This document shows positions 9,726 to 21,649 of a DNA stretch of 64,000 nucleotides, one piece after another. The stretch spans positions 930,001-994,000 of the forward strand of contig JASJZC010000001.1 of assembly GCA_037178855.1 (NCBI GenBank), written 5' to 3'. Source of the DNA: Oscheius sp. JU75 (taxonomy: Eukaryota > Nematoda > Chromadorea > Rhabditida > Rhabditidae). The notes under the pieces were generated by a model. It was not told where the DNA came from. It saw only the letters and a list, made by a program, of their open reading frames with translations, and ran no database searches. The position numbers and the translations under genes were made by a program. How positions within the stretch are numbered: position 1 is the first letter of the stretch; the number at the start of each line of letters is the position of its first letter.

Positions 9726-12700
9726 ATGAATAGTATGGACACCACCTTTAGCTCCTCCAGCAGCCAAAGACTATTGGAACTGCTCGAAGAGCTTCGGGCT
9801 CCGAAGCTCGGTGTGAAGAAACGGGCGGTAGGGTAAAATTTAAAAATTTGACCTTAGGATTCTTTCCAGGAGATTCTGTCAGATATTAAAGGAATCTACG
9901 AGGCACATAGTCAAGAAATATATTCACAAGAAGAGGATGAAGAAGGCCCCAGCATTGGAAATGTCTTAGAGGCGATATTTGAGGCGGCACACTTTGTAAG
10001 CTCAGTCTGATATCCATTTTTTGGTTTGGTAGTCTGTTTCTCTGCCTCTCTGTCTATCTGAACACTTTAATAACTTTTCTGTGTTTCCAGGAAGCTAAAG
10101 GCAATGAATCCAAAAAAGAGAAGAAAGCTGGAGGACAGCGACTCACTGCCATCCACCTGCTTCAATTGATTCTTCTCGATATTTGTAAGTTCAATGCTAG
10201 TTGTTTTCTATGTTTTTTTACAGCTCTAAAACCCGAACTACTCGATGAAGATCAAGTAATCTTGAAGAATGTACTGTCCCTACTATCCAACGAGACTGTG
10301 ACCGCGGACGAGCTCTCAATGAGACAGTTCTCTGATATCGTCTACAATATTTTGAGCACAGTTGGAGTACAATCTTTAGATGAGGAGGATCTGAAAGGTA
10401 GGTTACAGTGACAGTGACATGTTCTCTTGTTCAGATCTCTGGACCCTATCCTGGAAGATCTTCCGAGAGTCTGTCCTAACAGATTATGTGACCTGGAACT
10501 ATCTCCGGACTCTCATCAAAATTCTTGGAGAATTCTCGAGAACAACCCTGTCTCTCAGACTTGATCAGAACCTGAACCAAGCCATTGAATGGTTCTTTGA
10601 AGCTGTGGAAAAGTGTCAGAGTAGTAAATGGCCCATGAGAGTCAATGCTGCAGTCCTGGACTTTGCCATTGTACTCATAGACAACTTTGGTCTCCAGTTC
10701 AGAGAGAAGTTAATGGACAGACTCTTTAAATTGGCGACAGTCTTTTTGCCAAGACTGAGTGTCGACTCGACTGAGAGACATGAACAGGTAGGGATAGGGA
10801 GACATAGAGACAGTGACATAGAGAGACACACATTTTTCAGGTGTTCTTCGATAAACTGACTAGTTTAGCCTTCCCTGACTGTCAAAAGACCAGCTTCGTT
10901 GATCAGAGAATCTTCGATCTGGTTTCGATGACAGTAGATACTCTGCTTAGGTAAGAGAGGCATTGAGACAAAAATAGTCCATACATTTCAGTGACCTGTC
11001 CCAGAAGTCAATCACCCGTCCCGGCTTTGTCCTCCCGATCTATAAGGCTCAACTCTTGGCAAAACTCTTGGTCACATCCCAGTCCCAATCAGAACATGCC
11101 TCTTCTCCCAATTCATCAAAAAGAGCGAAGATACCAACTGGTCTGGAGAGTCTACTGAATGAACTGGTTGTCAGTGACAGTTGCGCTACCAAAACTTCCA
11201 CCCTAATACTTTTGGAACATGTAGTCAAGGGATGGAGTCACCGTCTCAGTCCGGAAATGATGGACATAATAGTCGACACTGTTCTGAACATGGACAAAAA
11301 GTCAATGTGAGTTACTGTCTCTCTGTCTCTGTCTCTCGGTCTCTTTGTCTCTCAGTCTTGCCATCTCTTAGTTACTCTGTCTCTCTGCCTGTCTGTCCCT
11401 TCCTATCGCTCTCTTTCAGTACCAGTCACCTGAATGAGTACTGCCGTCTCCTGACAGAACTGATCAAGTCCGGAACCTTAGGCAACTCTCACAAAGTCAA
11501 GACAGAAGCTAGCCTGTCCAATCCAATGAGGGTGAGTGGTCAGTCTATCTCTCTGTCACTGTAACTCTCTCCTAGGATCCAAGAGTCACGGTCAAGTCTC
11601 TCTGGAAGTTGTCCATTACTGCTGCTCACAGCTCGACAGCGTCTGAGGCAGCTATGGATCTTATGATGGTACTGATCACAAAGTTTAAAGCGGTACTGGC
11701 TCCTGAAGAAGACGATCAGCTGGTGGAGACCATTTCCTCTGTCCTGACCTCCAGTACTAGTAATAAGATGCTGGAGCTGTTGTCTCTAATGCTGACCGCA
11801 TTAGAATTTGATGAATTCACGAGTTTCAGTGGGGTAGAGAACAAAGAGGCAGGAATTCAGAACTGGATGTAAGGGTAGCCTAGAGACAAGAGACAAATCA
11901 GTTTCAGGTTCCGTTGTCAGATAGCAGAGAGACTGATTACTAAAGTTCAAGAGGATTTCTCTAGCCAACTGTATCAGTTGTGCTGTTACCATCCCCAGCC
12001 ACTGGGCAGAAGGGAAACAGTATCAGGTAGGTAAGAGAGAGAGAGAGACAGAGAGACAGAGATGCAGTGGGACAAAGAGACAGAGAGGTCTGCTCTACCC
12101 CGTAACCTTCCAGAAACCGATGCTCTAACCCAGTCACTCAAGATTGTCGGTCTCATACCAGCTAGAGACCCAGAGACAGCGATACAGGTCGACGAGAGAT
12201 TAGCAACTTGTCTCATTCATGAGGTGGTCGAGTACGTGGTCAACTTACTATTGGACAGGTTCACTCAAGGTTTGTGACAGTGACAGTGATAATGTCTCTC
12301 TGTCTTCCAGACGAATCTCCTGACTTTAGACTCTCCCTCTTCACAGTGATCTTCTCCTTCTGTAGTCTCCTCCACAATCAATATAAGACGACTGGTAACA
12401 AGGAGCTGATGACTACGGTCACTCCGCTTCTCCAGGTAGAACACTGTCTCTGTCTTTGTACTTTTTTCAGACTGTCAACGAATGGCTCTTCACTTTCTTA
12501 CAGACAGAGACAGGAACGGAGCTAGAGAAGTTGAACCCCGGACATGGGAGTCGCTTTGTCTCTTTGTCCAACCGACGACTGCTTCAGGAAAAGTATGCTG
12601 AATGCAGTAGTCTGTACTCTAAATTCCCGACAGATCGAGAAGTCCCAGCTGGTAAAATGGTCAGTTGACTTGACTGTAGGGTCATTGTCTCGTTCAGAAA

Positions 12701-15700
12701 CAGTTCCTGTCAGAATCTGTCAAGCTCATTGGAGCTTACGGGGACTATCTGGTCTCTGTCAATCTTCCGAATCTGAAGGAGGAACCAGGGACTCATAGAC
12801 TGTTCTATCGGAAAGCGGTGAGTCCTGTCACTGTCACTTTTACTGTCCCTTTCAGGTCTCTTTCTCATCCTTCCTAGCCGATCGAATCGTCTCTTTCACT
12901 GAAGAGAACCTCAACTTTCTACCTGACATTCTAGAGCTGTACTCTCTGTCCAAAAAAGTCCTCTCTCTAGAACATGTCCAGAGGATCTTCTACAAAGCAG
13001 AGTAAGACTGTCTCTCTCTATACAAAACTGTACCACCCTTAGGTCCATCATAGCAGAAGATACGGCAGGCGACAGTGTAAACGAGAACCTTCTGAAGAAG
13101 AACATGTGTCGAGAGGAATTCCAGAATCCACTCTATAACCTTGTTAATCACTGTCTCTCCGTCTCCTCCAGTGCAGTTCTGAGCGAGACAGATGGTCTGT
13201 CCCTACTCCAGAACCACTCTGTCCCTCTGGTGATCAAACAGTCCCTAGTAAAGAGGTTCCTTGACTCTCAAGAGGGGATAGACGGTCCGAAAGTGGTAAT
13301 TCTGGTTAGAAAGGACAAGGAGCTTTTGAGAGTAAGTCGTTTTGTCTCTCTCTCTCTCTCTGTCTCACTGCTTCTCTCCTGTCTCTCATCCAGATCTCTT
13401 CCAGACCTGTCTCGAACTCTTCCCCGACTTTCTTCTTTACGAAAAGGCTTTTGGACTAGAGAAGACTATACTTCAGAAGTTGAAGTCAGGCAGAAAGACT
13501 GAAGCCCTGTACTTACTAAAGAACCAGGTTGTCTAGCACACTTACTGTCACTGTCTCCATTCTAGGCTGAAACCTACTGCTCCCTGCGCCAAGGACACCG
13601 CTTTGCTCCTATTCTACAGTGTTTTGGATCCTGTCTGGACTCTGAACTCCACCTAGTCTTTCTCATTTCCAGTGGAATAGCAGTAGCAGTCGGCAATTTA
13701 CAGTAGGCTTGACACATCCCTTTTGAAATTCTATTGTTCAGAACTCAAAAGCTTCTGTATCCCATTCTACAGGAACTTCTAAAGGGGTCAGACGATCACA
13801 GTCTGTTCCAGATGGTCATAGAGAACTGGGACGACTCTTTCAGAGAGACGGAGACTGAAGAAGAGAACAAGAGAGTCTGTCAAGGACTGATTGACAGGAT
13901 ACTGAGCGGTGGGCAGTTTCAGGTGAGACAGCGGGAAGGAATGAGACAGTGAGACAGAGAGACCGAGACAGTAAGAATCTTCCAGAAGACCTACTTTGTT
14001 CTGACGAAAATGTTCTGGACTCTCCTAAAGAAATCCCTTTCTGTCTCCATAGTCCGCAGTCTGGAGCAGCTCGGTTTTCACCTTTACGACGAGATTCTCT
14101 TCTACTGGGATATGGTTCCACATCTCCGACAAAATATAGCAGAGCTACTCGTATTCTTTGATCAAAGCAGAGAGAATGCCACCAGGAGAGGAGAAACGGA
14201 GGCCGAAACCCCAGAAGAGAAACAGAGACAGAGACAGGAGGTTCTCAAGCAGACGGTTGAGTGGTACTGTACTCTGAGAATTGCTGACAGTCGAGGACGG
14301 GGAGACTGCCTCGGAGAGGTCGAGAGCTGCTGTAAGGTACTAATGTCAGAGAAGGAGAGGGAGGATTTCGAGGAGGTAAGTACTTCTGCCTGTCCCTCTG
14401 TCTATCTGTCCCTCTCCCCTTCTTTCTCTGTCTCATCCTTTTTTTCCAGAGTCAGCGACCCTCTCAGTCCAACTCATCCTCTTCCTCTGTTTCAGTCCTA
14501 TTCCACAGACTACTGAAGCTTCTAAAGAGCTCTGATCAGATTGATGCGGAGACTAAGAAGCAGCTTGACCTGTTGGGTCAACTACCATGGGCTGTAAAGC
14601 AACCTGTTTCATACTGTAATCTCTCCACTTTCAGCCGAACTTCTACGAAATCATCGTTCCGTTTCTCTGCTCTCTGTCTCCAAAGTCTGGTTCTCTCCTT
14701 CTCGATTGGCTGTCTATCGTCCAACTCAGTGAGTACCACTACACTAACTGTCAGTGTAAGCTTAGACTCTTTCTCTGACCCCCGTCTGCTGCGTACTGTT
14801 GCTGAATGCGTGGACGGCTGTGGGCTGGACAACCTGTCCAGACTGGAACTTGATCCAAAGAAGTTGATTCTTCTTGGTAACATCCTACTAAGTGGATGCT
14901 ACCATGATCATGCCTTCGTGGTATCTAACCTGGCTTTTGATAGGTAGATCTCCTGACTGGATTGAACTGAACATATGTTTCAGACTCATTGGGAAACAGA
15001 GGAATCTGGCAGGGTATGGGGGTCCAATACACACGGACGAAAGCTTCTGGCAGCTTCTGGGCATGGTGTATCTTCAGACAAAGAATTGTGAAGCACTGGA
15101 TTCGTTACCTAGACAAATGCAGGTACTGTCTCTGCCTCTGTCTTTCTGTCTCTTTCTCTCTGTCACTGTGTCTCAGTCCTATTGTCTCTTACCGAACTGT
15201 AACTTTTCAGGACCACATTAACGTCCAGTTGATCAGAGCCGCTGCTAGCCAGCAATGGCTCCAGGTAGCCCACTCTCCAGCGGCCAGTGAAAAAGAAAAA
15301 ATGCAAGCCAAATGGTTCTGCGGTATCGAAGCTCATCCCAGAGGATCCGACCAGAAGTTCATGGATGCTGTGATAAGTGGCAAGTGGGATGTCGGATATC
15401 CAAAAAGATTGGAAACTCATCACAAGAGACTTTACGCCGTGATAAGGAATCAGAATCAGTGCGAGAAGACTCTGTCGGAGAGGATAAGGTTTGTGGACAG
15501 TGGTAATGACAGAGTCGAAGAGGAGAGTTGACAGTGACATCTCTAAAAGAAAAGGACTAGGGACACTGGTCCAAGAAGCAAGGGAGACTGGGTAGCGATG
15601 GAATACGGGTGCGGCTCCGGAAGAGTTTTGATTGTGCGCGCTTATCCATTGACTTTCGAGCTGATGCGAGAATTTGGGGCTTAGCGATATTCTGCAAAGT

Positions 15701-18700
15701 TGTAGAGCAGATCAAGGTCTGCAACATCGTAGAACACCGTTTTAACGAAAAATTAGCCCCTGTGATCCAAAATAGCGGAAAGAAATTTGCGGAGCAGTGA
15801 AATTGGGCAGAGACAGAGACATTTTGTGCTTTACAGACAACTGTACCTGAAGGAAATTGCCGCCTCTCCCTCTGTCCCTTCCTCAAAGTGCAAGGAACTC
15901 TACGACCTGGAGATTCTGTCCAGAGACCAGCTGTCTGAGTCATTTCTGGAGTCTCTCCCTCTCGAACAACTTTCCCTCCTCATGTGGAAGATGTACCGTC
16001 ACTGTCTCTTCATCGGAGGACCTGACACGACTGTCTCCTTCTCCGACTATAAAGATTGTTTCCAAGTTTCCGCCCTACTTCTTCTGGACAAGCTGAGAAA
16101 GAATAAGGGTTATATGGTCAGTCTTTGTCATTGTCCCCGTCAATTTCTGTCATTCAGGCAGCTCTTTCTATCATTCCCATTGTCCAGTCAGTAGTCAACC
16201 AGGACAGGATTGCTCTGATGCGACTGGCAGTCAAGGAGTGCGAGATCCATATGGAAATGGGACACCATCAGTTGGCAGAGAACAAGCTCTACAGTCTTTC
16301 CAATTCGATCGAGCTGAGGGAGACTCAGGAGGAACACAAGGTTCCAACAGACGAGGTGGACGTGGGCATTGATGTAGTGTGTCTCTTGTCTAAGATCAGA
16401 GCTGAACACTCTTCGAGGAATGTGGAACAGGCAATGGTTCCATTGAAAGCGGTAGGTTCACAGAAGGGCAGAGGGACAGAGATACAGAGAGACAAAGAGA
16501 CTGGCCATACTTTCAGTTGAACACATGCAGCATGACTAACGATCGGGCTGCACAGCATGTCTACTCGATGGCTCTGAGACAACTGCAGGAGATGGAAGCT
16601 TTTATGGAATCTCCCATGATCAAGCTAAGAAAGGAAGCAAGAGACAAACACAAGAAGGATCTGCAGCAGCTCAGATACTCGTGAGTCACTCACTGTCATT
16701 CATACTCTTCCAGAGGATCTGTCAATCCTGACGACCAGCGCCGACAACGTGTCATAGGGAAGGAGTACTCTTGTGAACACGAGGAGTTGACCCGTCTTGA
16801 CCAGAAGCTGGATCAGGCTGCCTGTTTCGCGCTCCAGGCAGCAGTAGATCTACTGGAATTGATCTGTAACGGAGCGGATAAGCAGTCAGCAGTCCCAGAC
16901 TCGTTGAAGGAAAAAGCTTTGAGAGTTCTGTTCCCTCTGATTGATCTCATCTTCCGGTATGAGGAGAACAAAGACGTCACGGTCATTTTCAAGGTAAGAG
17001 GGAGAGCGAATATCTGAAAAAATGATCTCAGAGCAACATGATCAACTTTCCAGTCTCTCTTTGGCTTCCGGCTGTCCCGCATATTTTGCCTCACTGCTTC
17101 AGAAATGGGCCCTTGTCGAGTGTGATCTGCTCGGTAAGGACAGAGAGACAGAGACAGTGACTCTATCATTCAGCTGATGGTCCAACTTCTCGTTGCCTAT
17201 CCTTTCCACACCGTCATACCCCTCTTGTCTTACAAATTCAATGAGAACAAGCTCTCCGATCGAGGCCAAGTTGTCGACTCTCTCCTCCAGAAAGCTATCA
17301 AACTCGAGTCCAGGCTGGAACCGGTAGTCAAAGACCTGGTCGAGACGCATGCTGTCTACAGAGAGTTCGTCTGGCTTCCGCTGAAAAAAGACAACGTGGC
17401 GGCAGAGTTTGAGCTGGTTAGATCTCACGGGAAAGAGAAGTACAAAATCAGAGAGTCAGCATGTATCATTGCCAAAATTGACCTACTGAGGAGAGTTCCC
17501 ATACCTACAGTCAACCAGCCGGTGAGTTCTGATACAGATCTAGAGAGCCAGAGAGTCAGAGAGATAGAGAGACGGAGAGACAGAAAGACAGCGAGACAGA
17601 GAGATAAGAAGACAAAGAGACAAATACAGACTCTTGAGAGATCATCTACTGGCTTTTCCAGGTCGGCAAAGCCAGAGACTACCGTCGCGACAACCTCATC
17701 CTCTGGGCCCACGTTGATCATCACTGTGACAAGGCCGACGGCAACTCTTCCCCGAAAATTCTCCGTGTCAAAGGATCCAACGGTCTCGTATACAAGATGG
17801 TCTGGAAAGACGGCGAGAGTGTGAGACAGGATTCTCTGGTACAGGACCTCTTCTCTGTCATGAGCAGTCTTCTGGAAACTGAGCAGCCTCTCCGAACCTA
17901 CAATGTAGTTCCACTGGACTCGATGTCTGGGATCATAGAATTCTGTGGAGGGACACATTCTATAAGTGAGTTTTTAGTGCAAACAGTACCCCAAAAATGA
18001 GAGACAGTTGGGGAGTTTGAAGATCCTTCTCCTCTGACTTCATGTACCCAGCAGTAAAACAGCGAGCCTCTTGCTCTTACTGGCGCAGTCGTAAAAGGTT
18101 GCAGACTGCGGTTCGGAAGGCCCGGGTCCCGAATCTTCAAAAACCTTTTGCTTTCCAAGAAAATGTCTCTAATTCCTATGTTCAGAAGATCTATTGATCG
18201 GAGCCGACTCACGCGCTGGATTGCACAAGGAGATCTGTCCGTCGGAAGATATTTATTCGGTCAGAAAGAAGATGAACCAGATACAGATGCAGGAGAGACG
18301 AAGGATCAGTGTAGACCAGTTCAAAGAGCTTCTAGGGGAGACTACCCCGGTCTTTAGGTACTGTCACTGTCACTGTCATTGTCACTGTTTCAGGCACCAC
18401 TTCTACCGTTCCTTCCCAAAGGTTCGCGACTGGACGTTGATGATTAAGAACTATACTAAGAGTCTGGCTCAGTGGTCAATAGTGTGTTACGTGGTTGGAC
18501 TAGGGGACCGGCATGGGAGCAACGTTCTCTTTGAGACCAAGAACTCTCAATTTGTTCATATTGACCTGGGTAAGTCTGTTGACAGAGAGAAACGGCAGAG
18601 ACAGAGACAGCGAGACAGAGAGGCAGAGAACTGAACCATCTTTCAGGGATGATCCTGGAGTTCAGTCGCAGAATGCTACCCATCCCGGAACTGGTTCCAT

Positions 18701-19053
18701 TCCGTCTAACCCGTGACCTTTTGGACCCAATCCTTGTTCAAGGAATCAAAGGAAATTTGGCGTACGAGGCAGCCGACGCCTTGGACAAGATGCGGCGGAA
18801 TAAGGATGTCATCTTGGGAGCTGCCTCTGTTTTTCTAAGAGAGACAGTCAGCAACTTCAAGGACACGTCTGATGACAAGACTCGCTCTTTTGCTTCCGCT
18901 ACGGCTTTCGGTCGCCTTCAGGCAAAGCTCAACGGAACAGATCAGACCATCAGTCCAGTCTCAGCCTTTGACCAGACACAGAGGCTGCTCTCCGAAGCTA
19001 CGAGTATCGAAAATATGGCCAAGCTGTTCCATGGCTGGCTGGCAATCCTTTAA
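9726..19053 (+). CDS. ATM: ATM/Tel1 checkpoint kinase (PI3K-related kinase)
   Basis: 35 exons with consistent phases encode 2,337 residues, near nematode ATM size. Exons: 9726-9827, 9870-9995, 10091-10184, 10224-10397, 10435-10787, 10841-10950, 10992-11306, 11420-11531, 11576-11868, 11908-12026, 12114-12269, 12311-12435, 12471-12659, 12698-12817, 12856-13001, 13043-13331, 13405-13527, 13566-13702, 13742-13922, 13986-14375, 14450-14593, 14635-14728, 14766-14943, 14984-15122, 15211-15488, 15837-16116, 16158-16451, 16517-16680, 16714-16993, 17032-17133, 17174-17521, 17662-17965, 18186-18357, 18394-18569, 18647-19053. The N-terminus has a TAN-like LELLEELRAPKLGVKKR. The kinase shows KDGESVRQD, catalytic loop GLGDRHGSN (about 2180), HIDLG in place of DFG, and PFRLTRD. 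The FATC end is SIENMAKLFHGWLAIL. ATM senses double-strand breaks and phosphorylates SQ/TQ sites. Most introns are 35-90 bp and rich in GTCTCT or GACAGA. Confidence 0.95.
15690..15737. repeat. dispersed hairpin element (copy 1)
   Basis: Arms TTCTGCAAAGTTGTAGAGCA and TGCAACATCGTAGAACA face each other in the 348-bp ATM intron 15489-15836. It belongs to the family described at 35783-35837. Confidence 0.65.
18079..18137 (+). repeat. tRNA-like element in an ATM intron
   Basis: TGGCGCAGTCGTAAAAGG resembles an A box, GCAGACTGCGGTTCGGAAGG the anticodon arm, and CCGGGTCCCGAATC a decayed B box. Acceptor stems are not recognisable, so it is a tRNA-derived repeat or pseudogene, not a working tRNA. Confidence 0.45.
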
Positions 19054-19306
19054 ATTTCTGTGATAATAAGAGTTGTTCAAAAACTGATTAGTAAAGAGGT
19101 AGACAAGGTGACACATGGTGACAATGACAGCTTTTACCTTGACTACCTTCCAAAGAAGAAAACCAGTTCCAAGTAGAGCATGTCCAAGATCCCCGGTAGT
19201 TGTGAGGTATCTATTTTACAGTAAGAACTGGGAGGTAGTCACAGGTACTCCAAGCGTTGTGACTCGACTCAGCCTGCCTCGGCTCTACTCATTGGTTTCC
19301 TGGGAG

Positions 19307-21109
19307 ATGCTAGACTTTCTTCCAAAGAAGAGGCTTGAATCTTCCCCCGTGTCCTCAACTGTTATCATAGGACTAAATCTCTGTCTCTTGATCTTTTCTC
19401 GGAGACAGAGACCCAGTTATCGACTTCTTCCTCCTCAAAAGCATCAGAACAAAAAAAAACTTCGCGTTGCCACTGGCCAGATCAGTTTCTAGATCAAGCT
19501 CCACCAGATCAGCTGATGTTTCATTCAAAGGAGCAGCCCTCCTTCCCGGAAGATTTTCTCGATGACAGCGATGTCCATGTTCTCAAGGTGACAAGACGTT
19601 TCTTGACTGCTTGTCTCTCAGTTTCTTTGTCTCTCTGTCTTGATGTCTCCGTCTCACCCTTCCGCTGTCTCTGTCTCAACTTCAAAATGTGATTTCAGCT
19701 CAGTGAAGAAGAGTTCAGAAGGAGACGACAGCATCTAATTGATTCTTGTACGAGACTGAGAGTGGAAAAACCAGAGAAACTCTCGACTGAAGACATAGAA
19801 GACTACCTCCAGGTTCTGAGGAAACGCGAAACCTTTTCTCTGGTCCCACCAGAGCCAGTGTCTCTCGAAAATCTCTCGAGAACAGATATACTGGCAGTCT
19901 TTTCGAAGGTATGGATAATGCTACTGTATAGCAATCTTCAGATGCATTCGAGAGCTTTCGCCCGGTCGTTCCGGCTCTCCAAAAGTTGCAACCAGCTTTT
20001 GACTAAAAGTCTCACCAGTTTCAGTGTTAGAATCATGGAGGGTCAACTAAAGCACGAGGCTTCGGCAAGTTTCTAAAAATCTCTTTCTGTCTCTATGGCT
20101 CATTTTGACTCTGGGTCTCTCTGATTCTCTGTTTCTCTGTCTCTTTGTTTTCCTGTCCCTGTCTTTCTGACACTCCGTCTCTCTCCATAATAACTTTCAG
20201 AATCCCGAAAATCTATTCTTCCAAGGACACATGCTTGACCACCACGTCGTTATCCGTGATCCCACTTCTATCTTGCCATTCACGTTCGAACAACAGGCTG
20301 CTTTCTGGCAAGATCAGTTTGCTGTCGAATTGTTGGACCAGATGAAATATCCTTTTGAAAATCTGACTATTGAGCTTATAAAAAGCCAGAAGCTAGTCTG
20401 GAGGCCATGGATGGTCAATGCGGATGCTTTAATTTTTCATGAAACACCACAATGCCAAGACTGGGTTGAGCTAGCAAAGCAGATCGTGAGTTTTATCGAT
20501 GCATGTCAGTTTCGTTAAATGTTTTCAGAAGTCGGCAGGTCTTGGACTTCCCAATGAGGGAAATCTTACGGGGGAGCAGCTTGCTCAACTAATGAACATT
20601 GCTAATCCTATAACCAACATCACCATATTTCACCTTGAAACAATTGTTCAGGCAAGTTGGTGGTAAACAGAACAGAGAAACAGAGAGAGAAAGAGATTTA
20701 GAGAGACAGAAAGACAGGCAGTTTTCAGCTATGGCGATCCGGAGAGTGGAATTACAAAACTACGGAGTTCTCTGCCTGGGGACAGCCATACACAGATGTC
20801 AGGCCATGCTTAGGAGAAGCGTACTACTTCAACTTGTGGAACATGCAAGTATTTTTCGTGCCCAATCCGGAAAACGCCTTCCTACTAATTTGCATTCCCT
20901 ACACTTACACCACCTCACCAGATGTGGACTTCGAGATATACGTAGGAATTCGAAATCTATTAGACCTGTTCCACCTACTAGAAACTTTCTTGCCCCGTAC
21001 CCCTTTTGACCTTTCGTCGTATCCATTTGATTCCAAGGATTCCCTTGTCCCGCATGCATTCTGTAGTCTCGTATTTGCTTATGGTTCGACCAGACATCAT
21101 TTATACTGA
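19307..21109 (+). CDS. unrecognised 433-residue protein
   Basis: Eight exons: 19307-19360, 19411-19587, 19699-19908, 19953-19984, 20025-20064, 20201-20485, 20529-20651, 20729-21109. The frame is open throughout if two introns use GC donors (GCAAGT at 20065 and 20652). The N-terminal third is charged and Ser-rich; the middle is acidic/basic with LSEEEFRRRRQHL. The C-terminal half is well folded in appearance: FTFEQQAAFWQDQFAVELLD, EQLAQLMNIANPITNITIF, LGEAYYFNLWNMQVFFV, YTYTTSPDVDFEIYVGI. I do not recognise the family. It lies 253 bp after ATM on the same strand. Start and the two smallest exons are the least certain; 19130-19190 contains a related KK motif (YLDYLPKKKTSS versus MLDFLPKKRLESS) that may be a duplicated first exon. 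Confidence 0.6.
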
Positions 21110-21649
21110 CTCACAAATGAATCATGCTACTGGTACTGTCTCTCTGTCTCTCTCTCTTTATTCCCCTCCCCCAGTTCCTCTCTAATAGAGGTTATGACAT
21201 TCTAATAGCATTAGCAGTCACTCTGTCGCTGTGTTGCTTATAATTGGGCTCTTCCCAATCCCCTTTGGAAGTCTTGCCAAATTCCAGACGGCTAATTGCT
21301 CTCTTCATTCATACACACAAATGGATTAGTTTTAAGTGAAATGTACAAGGATTGGCTATTGAGATTCCCGTTTTTTGGCTGAGAGAAAGAGTCACTGGAC
21401 AAGGAGGAGAAGAGACAGAGAGACGACTAGAAGAGTTGACAGAGCAGTTGACCCTGAGCCATCTTGATGAAGACCTTAAACTGTCAGATTGACCGAGAAT
21501 TACAGAGACAGAAGGTGCAAATCAGGCCAAAGAACATGCCTCGATGTCGACTGGAAGGACTGGACACTTGGACCTTGGACTCTACGAAATACTCCGCCTG
21601 GGAGCTTGAGACTGCCTGTCGGAGACCACGATCTGAATCCTCTTCATCG
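21110..21649. other. convergent intergenic region
   Basis: Lies between the 3' ends of the + gene ending at 21109 and the - gene ending at 21650. It holds GTCTCTCT repeats (21136-21160) and no supported exon. An alternative 3' exon for the minus gene could extend to 21484, but its phase does not fit. Confidence 0.4.
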
